Source: CADEED01 sp039931065 (lineage in GTDB: Bacteria; Pseudomonadota; Gammaproteobacteria; Steroidobacterales; Steroidobacteraceae). Taken from it: a stretch of 64,000 nucleotides of DNA. A model generated the notes under the pieces. The model made no database searches. It was given only the letters and a program-made list of their open reading frames with translations, and was not told where the DNA came from. This document shows positions 57,920-64,000 of this stretch, one piece after another. How positions within the stretch are numbered: position 1 is the first letter of the stretch; every line of letters begins with the position of its first letter. The stretch covers positions 12,333 to 76,332 of the forward strand of contig JBDTSP010000021.1 of assembly GCA_039931065.1 (NCBI GenBank). Direction: 5' to 3'. The position numbers were made by a program, and so were the translations under genes.

Positions 57920-58675
57920 CTACATTCCCCGGAACCGGTACTGAAAGGCACTGCTCACCGGCAGGGATTCGGCGTGGCCTTTGAGGCTAAGCCGCAGTTT
58001 CCCGTCCTCGCCTTTCTCGACCGCCCGGATCGCACCGACCCGTACGATCGCGCTTCGATGCACCTGCCAGAATGATTCCGAATCGAGCGCCGCGATCAGT
58101 TCCTTGAGCGGGGTGCGGATGTGGCCTTCGCTGTCGGCGGTGACCACCCGGGTGTATTTCTCCTGCGCCTGGAAAAACAGCACTTCGTCGATCGAGAACA
58201 TCTTCATCGAGTTGCCGATACTCGCGGTGATCCACTTGATGCCGGATTTCCCCGGCGCGAGTTTTGCCTGGACCATGTCCAGCAAGGCCGCCATGTCCGC
58301 CTGCGTCCCGTTGTTGAGCCGGGCGCGGGTGCGCTCCACCGCGCGGCTCAGGCGCTCGCGCGCCACCGGCTTCTGTAGATAGTCGACCGCGCCTTGGTCG
58401 AAAGCGCGCAGGGCGTATTCCTCGTAGGCGGTGACGAAGATGACCTGGCAGGACGCGCCCGCGGCGCGCGCCACTTCGAGGCCACTCACTCCCGGCATGC
58501 GGATGTCGAGGAACAGGACCTGCGGCCGGTGCTGCTCGAGCGCGTCGAGCGCGGCCAGGCCGTCGTCGCACTCGGCGACCACGTTCAGCTCCGGCCACAA
58601 CTCGGCCAGCATCGCGCGCAGCTCCTGCCGCTGCGGCAATTCGTCTTCGGCGATCACGGCAGTGGGGCGGCTCAC
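57920..58675 (-). CDS. LytTR-type response regulator
   Basis: 251 aa from the GTG at 58675. The receiver has PTAVIAEDELPQRQELRAML, phosphoacceptor Asp in QVLFLDIRMPGVSGLE, and the Lys in YLQKPVARERL. The C-terminal LytTR DNA-binding domain has ITASIGNSMKMFSIDEVLFFQAQEKYTRVV, GHIRTPLKELIAALDSESFWQVHRSAIV, and the ending SLPVSSAFQYRFR. It overlaps the kinase stop by 4 nt, so it is the cognate regulator. LytTR regulators often control cell-envelope or surface genes; targets here are unknown. Confidence 0.93.
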   Translation of the reverse strand: MSRPTAVIAEDELPQRQELRAMLAELWPELNVVAECDDGLAALDALEQHRPQVLFLDIRMPGVSGLEVARAAGASCQVIFVTAYEEYALRAFDQGAVDYLQKPVARERLSRAVERTRARLNNGTQADMAALLDMVQAKLAPGKSGIKWITASIGNSMKMFSIDEVLFFQAQEKYTRVVTADSEGHIRTPLKELIAALDSESFWQVHRSAIVRVGAIRAVEKGEDGKLRLSLKGHAESLPVSSAFQYRFRGM

Positions 58676-59901
58676 CTGACCGCGGCCTCGCGCGGAATGA
58701 CCAGGCGTGCCAACACTCCGCCGGACGCGCGCTGCGACAGCTCGAGCGACGCGGTGGAGCCGAAGCGGGTCAGCAGCTGCGCGCGGATGTTGGCGAGGCC
58801 GGTCCCTTCGCCCATGCCCATCGTGAGGCCGGCGCCATCGTCCTCGACGCTGACCTCCAGGCGCTGCTGCTGGCCTTCGGCGAACGCACGCGCCGTGAGC
58901 TTCACGTGGATCACCCCGGGTTTCGGCTCGGCGCCATGTTTGATGGCGTTCTCGACCAGCGAGATGAGCAGCAGCGGAGGAAACGGCACGTCGCGCAGAT
59001 CGGCCGGCAGTTCGAGCTCGACGCGCAGCCGTTCGCCCAGCCTTATCTTCATCAACTCGAGGTAACTCGCGCAGATGGCGAATTGTTCGCCGAGTGTCGA
59101 CTGCGAGGTGCCGGTTTCGGCGCGCAGCTTCGGCAACGTGGCGCGCAGATATTGCGCGAGCGCGTCGATGGTCTGCGCGGCGCGCTGCGGATCGGAGGTG
59201 ACCAGCGACCGCACCGACGCCAAGGTATTGAACAGGAAATGCGGCTCGACCTGCGCCTGCAGCAGCGTCAGCTTCATGTCGGCTTCGCCCTTGAGCGCGC
59301 TCATCCGTTCGAGCTCGGCGCGCCGCCGGTGCTCCGCCCACCGTTTCTTCTCGGAGAAGTAGGCGGGCAGGGCGAGGCCGCCACTGGCGGTGAAGAGGAT
59401 GAGGATGTTGCGGCTCAGGTCCAGCAGACCGCGAAAGACGCGGTGCAATTCAGGCGAGATATCCGTCGGGGCCTTCGCCCCATGCCCGTGCCGCGCCATC
59501 AGACGATCGTGAAACCGCGAGGCCCAATCACCCGAGAGCGAGCCGAGCACGCAGCCGCAGATGATCACGCACACGATCGATGCGCGCTCCACGCGGCGCG
59601 AGAGATTGCGGTGACGGAAGAACGCCGCGAGCAGGGGGCCTGCGCCGACCAGGATGATGTTGGCAGCCGAACATGCCAGCGAAACGGCGATCGCTTCGGC
59701 GAAGCTTCGCACGTAGAGCCCGTGCGAGGCGCCGAAGGAAATTCCGGCCAGCGCGCCGATCGAACCGAACAACAGCGTTCGGCGCCAGGCCCAGCGCCAG
59801 CTGAACACGGCGTACTTCTGGTAGTACTGGATGAACGGCGACTCGCCCGCGGCCACGTCGGGCGGCAGCGGGCGGTCGAGTGGATGCAAGGTCTCTGTCA
59901 T
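58672..59901 (-). CDS. LytS-type sensor histidine kinase
   Basis: 409 aa. Four hydrophobic segments occur in the first half: TLLFGSIGALAGISFG, AEAIAVSLACSAANIILVG, ASIVCVIICGCVLGSL and ILILFTASGGLALPAYF. The kinase part is of the PF06580 class: AQVEPHFLFNTLASVRSLV contains the phosphorylated His, VPFPPLLLISLVENAIKHGAEPK is the N-box, and VEDDGAGLTMGMGEGTGLANIRAQL the G-box. It phosphorylates the LytTR regulator encoded right after it (4-nt overlap). ATG at 59901. The signal is not known. Confidence 0.93.
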   Translation of the reverse strand: MTETLHPLDRPLPPDVAAGESPFIQYYQKYAVFSWRWAWRRTLLFGSIGALAGISFGASHGLYVRSFAEAIAVSLACSAANIILVGAGPLLAAFFRHRNLSRRVERASIVCVIICGCVLGSLSGDWASRFHDRLMARHGHGAKAPTDISPELHRVFRGLLDLSRNILILFTASGGLALPAYFSEKKRWAEHRRRAELERMSALKGEADMKLTLLQAQVEPHFLFNTLASVRSLVTSDPQRAAQTIDALAQYLRATLPKLRAETGTSQSTLGEQFAICASYLELMKIRLGERLRVELELPADLRDVPFPPLLLISLVENAIKHGAEPKPGVIHVKLTARAFAEGQQQRLEVSVEDDGAGLTMGMGEGTGLANIRAQLLTRFGSTASLELSQRASGGVLARLVIPREAAVR

Positions 59902-59923
59902 GCGCAGCGCGGGATGTTACGCC

Positions 59924-60532
59924 TCATCGGATGTTGTGGTCCCGTGCGGCCTTCTCCAGGGCTTCCTTGGGAATGAGCGGACGCAGCGTGGGATAGAACT
60001 GCGCGAAGGTGCCATCGAACGCGCCGTGATCGGTGTGGCAGGTCACGCAGGTATTCTTCGGCGGCAGCTTTTGGCCCTGCGGGGAATCGGCGCCAAAGAG
60101 GTAGAACGCGTGCCGCTGCGCGTCTTCGGTCTTGCCGATCACATGGATCTCGTAGTTAGTGAGCTCGGCCTGGGTGAAGCCGTTCTGGTTGATCGAGCGC
60201 GCCTGCTTGTCCGAGTTGTAGAAGGCGAGCATGAACATCGAGCCCGGTGCATAGGCGCCGCTTTTCACGAACTGTTGATAGGCGGCCGGTTCCATCAGGA
60301 CGACCTGGAACTGACCGGGATTCGCGGCGTTGAACGAGCCCGGGTTGTAACCCATGCCGAGCGATGTGCCGAGAAACACCCAGTTCGCCAGATCGGCGGG
60401 TTTCTGCAGCTCGCCCGTGGGGGTGAAGCGGGCGACGTCGAGCGGCGCCGGCGGCGCCGCGGCGCGAGTCTCGACGGCGGCCGCGGAGAAAATCAGGGGT
60501 GCGAGCGCGAGTGCGCGGAAAAACGTGTTCAT
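59924..60532 (-). CDS. Cytochrome P460-family protein
   Basis: 202 aa. Signal peptide (NTFFRALALAPLIFSAAAVETRA). The C-terminal heme site is NTCVTCHTDHGAF (CxxCH). The N-terminal strands NWVFLGTSLGMGYNPG and the QFQVVLMEPAAYQQFVKSG block match the P460 beta-sandwich. P460 cytochromes oxidise hydroxylamine or bind NO in some bacteria, but many relatives have no such role, and the cross-linking Lys is not assigned here. ATG at 60532 has GGGAGG upstream. It is periplasmic and stands alone beside the two-component genes. Confidence 0.85.
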   Translation of the reverse strand: MNTFFRALALAPLIFSAAAVETRAAAPPAPLDVARFTPTGELQKPADLANWVFLGTSLGMGYNPGSFNAANPGQFQVVLMEPAAYQQFVKSGAYAPGSMFMLAFYNSDKQARSINQNGFTQAELTNYEIHVIGKTEDAQRHAFYLFGADSPQGQKLPPKNTCVTCHTDHGAFDGTFAQFYPTLRPLIPKEALEKAARDHNIR

Positions 60533-60631
60533 CAGGAAGCCTCCCATACGTTGGTATGGGAGGCACCCTATTGCGAAGCCGGGGCCGCTTTTGGACTTTG
60601 CGATGAAGACCCACTTTTCCGCGATGGAGCC

Positions 60632-61084
60632 CTAACGCCGTTCGTTGAATACCTCGCGCGCGATGTTCAGCGCGTTGATCGCGGCCGGGAAACCCGCGAA
60701 CACCGACATCTGCAGGATTACTTCGATGATCTCCTGCGGCTTGCAGCCCACGTTCAGTGCGCCGCCGATATGAACCTTGAGCTGCGGGGCGGCATTCCCC
60801 AGGGCCGTCAATGCCGCGATGGTCGCGAACTGCCGCGAGCGGCGATCGAGACCGGGGCGCGTCATCACGTCGCCGTATGAAAAATCGACGATCCACTCGG
60901 CGAAGTCCGGCGCGATGTCGCGCAGGGATTCGACCACTTCGGGACCCGAAGCGCCGGTGATCTCCTGCAGCGCACGCAGGCCACGCGCATGGCGATCCTC
61001 GCTGAAGCTAACTACCTCGGCGCGCGGAGCGGACGGCCAGCCCTGGGGAAGTTCGGGGATACGTTCGGAGTAGGGCGTCTTCAT
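60632..61084 (-). CDS. Carboxymuconolactone decarboxylase-family protein
   Basis: 150 aa. TRPGLDRRSRQFATIAALTALGNAAPQLKVHIGGALNVGCKPQEIIEVILQM is the conserved CMD core with its H..GA...G pattern; the redox CxxC of AhpD-type proteins is absent (only one Cys, in NVGCKP), so it is closer to the gamma-CMD type that acts on lactone or alcohol substrates. ATG at 61084. There is no aromatic-degradation gene nearby, so the true reaction is open. Confidence 0.85.
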   Translation of the reverse strand: MKTPYSERIPELPQGWPSAPRAEVVSFSEDRHARGLRALQEITGASGPEVVESLRDIAPDFAEWIVDFSYGDVMTRPGLDRRSRQFATIAALTALGNAAPQLKVHIGGALNVGCKPQEIIEVILQMSVFAGFPAAINALNIAREVFNERR

Positions 61085-61141
61085 GGCGCGGAGCGTACGG
61101 CGCGCACCGCGTTCGCGCTGTCAGACTATTGGAAATTCGTC

Positions 61142-61924
61142 TCAGAACCAGGCGCGAAGGCCGGCTATCAAAGTGGTTTCCCTGTCGGACTCACCGGCGG
61201 CGTGCCTCAAATCGGCGCTGTCGCCAAAATGAGCCGCCCAGATCACGCCAAAATAGGGCGCGAACTCGCGTCGCAACTCGTAACGAAGCCGTAACCCCAG
61301 CGCAAGGTCGGATAAACCCGAGCCGATCAGCCGCCCCGCATCGTCGCGTGTATATGCGTTCAATTCGACTTCGGGTTGCAGGATCAATCGCTGCGACAGC
61401 AGCAGATCGTAGTGCGTAGTTAGTCTGAAGGCGCCGCGGCCGCCGTCGCCCAGATACAGCGCCGCCGAGACGTCGACCAGTCCCGGCGCGAGCCCGGCAA
61501 AACCGAGCGCCGCCCAGTCGCGCGCCGGACCGCGGCCGGCGTCATGACGCAGGCCGGCACGCAGGCTCCACCAGGGCGTGATGATCCGGTCCCACAGCAA
61601 CTCCGTGCGGGAGTCGCGCGTCTCGCCCGCGACGCGTTCACCTTCGGTCTCGAGCCGCAGCTTGTTGAAGTCGCCGCCGTACCAGGCGGCCGCGTTCCAT
61701 TCGATCGCGCTGTCGTCCCCGTTCCGCCATTCCAGTTCATCGAGCATGACCTTGCCGAAGCGCCGGCGGTCGTCCATTCCCATCATCTCGGCCATTTCGT
61801 CGTAGGGCATGGAATGGACGCGTGTCTGTGGCGCGTCGGGCGGGACGTGCTCCAGCTCGCTCTGGCCTTGTGACAACGCGATTGGCGCGAAGGCGAGCGA
61901 TGCGGCCAACGCCCAACGCCTCAC
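61142..61924 (-). CDS. copB: Copper-resistance outer-membrane protein CopB
   Basis: 260 aa. The start is GTG at 61924, overlapping the copA stop by 4 nt. A hydrophobic signal (residues 5-20) is followed by a short linker and the CopB/PcoB barrel: MLDELEWRNGDDSAIEWNAAAWYGGDFNKL, ELLWDRIITPWWSLRAGLRHD, and strands through FAPYFGVIWAAHFGDSADLR, ending in LRAWF with the terminal Phe. The Met/His-rich N-terminal region common in CopB is nearly absent (a short MAEMMGM only). It should sit in the outer membrane and work with CopA in copper tolerance. Confidence 0.92.
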   Translation of the reverse strand: MRRWALAASLAFAPIALSQGQSELEHVPPDAPQTRVHSMPYDEMAEMMGMDDRRRFGKVMLDELEWRNGDDSAIEWNAAAWYGGDFNKLRLETEGERVAGETRDSRTELLWDRIITPWWSLRAGLRHDAGRGPARDWAALGFAGLAPGLVDVSAALYLGDGGRGAFRLTTHYDLLLSQRLILQPEVELNAYTRDDAGRLIGSGLSDLALGLRLRYELRREFAPYFGVIWAAHFGDSADLRHAAGESDRETTLIAGLRAWF

Positions 61925-63564
61925 GCCACCACCACTTCGCGGAACATGCCCGCTTCCATGTGATACAGCAGGTGGCAGTGGTAAGCCCAACTACCCAGCG
62001 CGTCGGCCGTGACCAGGTAGGCGAGCCGCTGACCGGGTTGCACGACCACGGTGTGTTTGCGCACCAGGAACGCGCCGCGTGTATCGATCAGCTCGCTCCA
62101 CATGCCGTGCAGGTGGATCGGGTGGGTCATCATCGTGTCGTTCACGAGCACGACGCGGACGCGTTCGTTGTGGTTCAGTTTCAGCGGGCCGGCGTCCGAG
62201 AACTTCTGGCCGTTGAACGACCAGATGTAACGCTCCATGTGCCCGGTCAGGTGCAGTTCGATTTCGCGCGCGGCGTCGCGCCGGTCGATCGGACCGCCGA
62301 GAGTCGCAAGATCGGCGTAGGTGAGCACGCGCCGGCCGTTGTCGCGCAGCCCGATGCCCGGGTCATCCAGTCTCGGCATCACCATGCCGGCCTGCATGTC
62401 GACGATCGGCCCGGATTCCGCCGGAGCGTGATTCAGAGGCGAATGATCCATCTTGCTGTGATCCATCGCGCCATGGCCCATGTCTGCCATGCCGAGTTCG
62501 GCGCGTTTATCGAGCGCGGGAACCGCCGCGCTCATGCCGGGGCGGGGCGCCAGCGTGCCGCGCGCGTAACCGGTCCGGTCCATCGATTGCGCGAAGATCG
62601 TATATGCCGCATCGCCGGGCGTGACGATGACGTCATACACCTCGGCCGTACCGATGCGCAGTTCATCAACCGTCACCGGTTCGACGTCCTGGCCGTCGGC
62701 GGCGACGACGGTGAGCTTGAGCCCCGGAATGCGCAGGTCGAAAAAGCTCATCGACGAGCCGTTGATGATGCGCAGGCGGACGCGTTCACCTGGCTTGAAG
62801 GCGCAGCTGAAGTTGCCGGCCGGTGGCACGCCGTTCAGTAGATAGGTATAGGCATACCCGCTGACATCGGCTAGGTCGGTGGGGTCCATCCGCATCGACG
62901 CCCACATGCGCCGCTCGGCGGCGGTCGCGGCGAAACCCTTCGCGCGTGCGTCGGCGATGAAATCCGCGACGGTGCGTTTGTCGTAGTTGTAGTAGTCGCT
63001 CTGGCGTTTGAGCGTCGCGTAGATGTGTTCGGGGTCGTGATCGGTCCAGTCCGACAGCAGCAGCGTGTGTTCACGGTCGGCGCCGTGCCGCTCACCGCCG
63101 CGCCGTTCGACGACGATGGGCCCGTACAACCCGATCTGCTCCTGGAAGCGCGAATGCGAGTGGTACCAGTAGGTGCCCGACTGGTTCACCTTGAATCGAT
63201 AGGTGAAGGTGGTGCCGGGGGCGATGCCGTCGAAGGAGAGTCCCGGAACACCGTCCATGTCCGCCGGCAGAACTATCCCGTGCCAGTGTATCGAGGTGCG
63301 TTCGCGCAGTTTGTTAGTGACGCGGATCGTGACCGTGTCGCCCTGGCGCATGCGCAGCAGCGGCGCCGGCAACTGGCCGTTGACGGTCACCGCGCGGCGT
63401 CGTGCCCCGGTCAGGTTCACCGGCGACTCGTCGACGGTCAGATCGAAGTCGGGGCCGGTCAGTTCATCGGGAGTGGCGGCGCCGGCGAACGACGGGCGCA
63501 GGCCTGCCAGCAACAGCCCGCTGGTGCCTAGGCCTTCTACGAAACGACGCCGGGTGAACACCAT
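61921..63564 (-). CDS. copA: Copper-resistance multicopper oxidase CopA
   Basis: 547 aa, close to the usual length. A Tat signal with the twin-Arg (TRRRFVEG) starts it, so it is exported folded with copper. The type 2/3 and type 1 copper sites are visible: HWHG, WYHSHSRFQ, HPIHLHG and the C-terminal HCHLLYHMEAGM. A Met/His-rich loop (about residues 370-395, with MGHGAMDHSKMDH) binds extra copper. It oxidises Cu(I) in the periplasm. It is co-transcribed with copB. No copS/copR genes lie in the window; ltrA diverges upstream. ATG at 63564. Confidence 0.96.
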   Translation of the reverse strand: MVFTRRRFVEGLGTSGLLLAGLRPSFAGAATPDELTGPDFDLTVDESPVNLTGARRRAVTVNGQLPAPLLRMRQGDTVTIRVTNKLRERTSIHWHGIVLPADMDGVPGLSFDGIAPGTTFTYRFKVNQSGTYWYHSHSRFQEQIGLYGPIVVERRGGERHGADREHTLLLSDWTDHDPEHIYATLKRQSDYYNYDKRTVADFIADARAKGFAATAAERRMWASMRMDPTDLADVSGYAYTYLLNGVPPAGNFSCAFKPGERVRLRIINGSSMSFFDLRIPGLKLTVVAADGQDVEPVTVDELRIGTAEVYDVIVTPGDAAYTIFAQSMDRTGYARGTLAPRPGMSAAVPALDKRAELGMADMGHGAMDHSKMDHSPLNHAPAESGPIVDMQAGMVMPRLDDPGIGLRDNGRRVLTYADLATLGGPIDRRDAAREIELHLTGHMERYIWSFNGQKFSDAGPLKLNHNERVRVVLVNDTMMTHPIHLHGMWSELIDTRGAFLVRKHTVVVQPGQRLAYLVTADALGSWAYHCHLLYHMEAGMFREVVVA

Positions 63565-63638
63565 CCAAGACTAGCGGCGCGCGAATGCGCGGGCAATGCG
63601 TTGTGGCAGACTCGCGGCCGAATCCCACGAGAAAACGA

Positions 63639-64000
63639 ATGGCCACCCGTCAAAACCTGCTGCGCACGCGCCAGGGGCACACCCGCGTCACCTATGTCGA
63701 GTTGTTCTTCGACCTGGTGTTCGTGTTCGCGGTCACGCAGTTGTCGCACACCCTGCTCGAGCACCTGACTCTGATCGGCGCATTGCAGACGGTGTTCCTG
63801 TTGCTGGCCGTGTGGTGGGTGTGGATGTACACCTGCTGGTTCACCAACTGGATCGACCCCGAGAAACCCGCGGTGCGCATGATGATGTTCGCGCTGATGC
63901 TGGCGGGGTTGCTGCTGTCGGCGTCGATACCGCATGCGTTCGGGCACGAGGGTCTGTTGTTTGCCGGCGCGTACACGTTCATGCAGGTGGTGAGGACGGC
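63639..64000 (+). CDS. ltrA: Low temperature requirement protein A, 5' part
   Basis: Open to the right edge of the window, at least 120 codons. The frame begins MATRQNLLRTRQGHTRVTYV, then ELFFDLVFVFAVTQLSH, the strong LtrA signature. Hydrophobic helices follow (LQTVFLLLAVWWVWMYT, MMMFALMLAGLLLSA). LtrA proteins have about ten membrane helices. ATG at 63639 with GAGAAA upstream, divergent from copA by 74 nt. The function of LtrA is poorly defined; the family name comes from growth at low temperature in Listeria. No stop is seen. Confidence 0.85.
   Translation, partial: MATRQNLLRTRQGHTRVTYVELFFDLVFVFAVTQLSHTLLEHLTLIGALQTVFLLLAVWWVWMYTCWFTNWIDPEKPAVRMMMFALMLAGLLLSASIPHAFGHEGLLFAGAYTFMQVVRT

Overview
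This window is about 64 kb of GC-rich DNA from what looks like a free-living Gammaproteobacterium. A Steroidobacterales/Xanthomonadales-type genome is my inference, from the high GC, the copA-copB pair, an ECF42-type sigma factor, DUF222-HNH endonucleases and many short secreted proteins; no rRNA or tRNA is present to confirm it.

Layout. (1) 0-6 kb is an AT-richer defence-type island: the 3' part of a type I restriction R subunit (hsdR), a class III cyclase-like palm protein, a branched structured DNA/RNA element, a small coiled-coil protein, a decayed rhodanese copy and a TIGR04141-family protein. (2) 6-14 kb holds an NmrA-like reductase, a complete ParE-type toxin-antitoxin pair, a second TA locus with an internally deleted toxin, a thioredoxin-like protein, a TraB/GumN protein, a secreted fucolectin-like propeller, AMP nucleosidase and a DUF222-HNH endonuclease. 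(3) 13.9-14.6 kb is a mosaic of gene stubs. (4) 14.6-20 kb carries a secreted 809-aa protein (seven propeller blades plus seven C-x7-C repeats) followed by a membrane Ser/Thr kinase with a long helical-repeat C-terminus. (5) 20-27 kb has rhodanese, VOC and metallo-beta-lactamase-like genes, a second HNH paralogue and a wrecked TIGR04222/DUF692 locus. (6) 27-49 kb is mostly single-gene metabolism and stress functions: MltB, a PQQ-like propeller, ECF42 sigma plus its DGPF partner, sirtuin, M28 peptidase, YdeI-like, GNAT, two tandem TonB_C-like proteins, MBL lipoprotein, MFS, alpha/beta hydrolases, AraC and GST. (7) 49-64 kb contains a MerR-controlled DUF2938-DUF2798 pair, a DUF5916 outer-membrane protein, a P450-methyltransferase operon, a PAS hybrid kinase, a LytS/LytR-type two-component pair, cytochrome P460, the copA-copB operon and the start of ltrA.

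Two themes recur. First, the DNA between genes is full of recognisable stubs of broken genes (rhodanese, VOC, photolyase, FGE, MmyB-type regulator, DUF1579, lectin, toxin), often beside an intact paralogue elsewhere in the window. Second, short shared DNA elements link distant loci: a palindrome CGTTCC-N4-GGAACG seen seven times, two of them in the two HNH genes at matching positions, and a leader of about 50 nt with a Shine-Dalgarno-containing palindrome in front of three exported-protein starts.

All calls are from reading the sequence and from knowledge of the families; no search was run.
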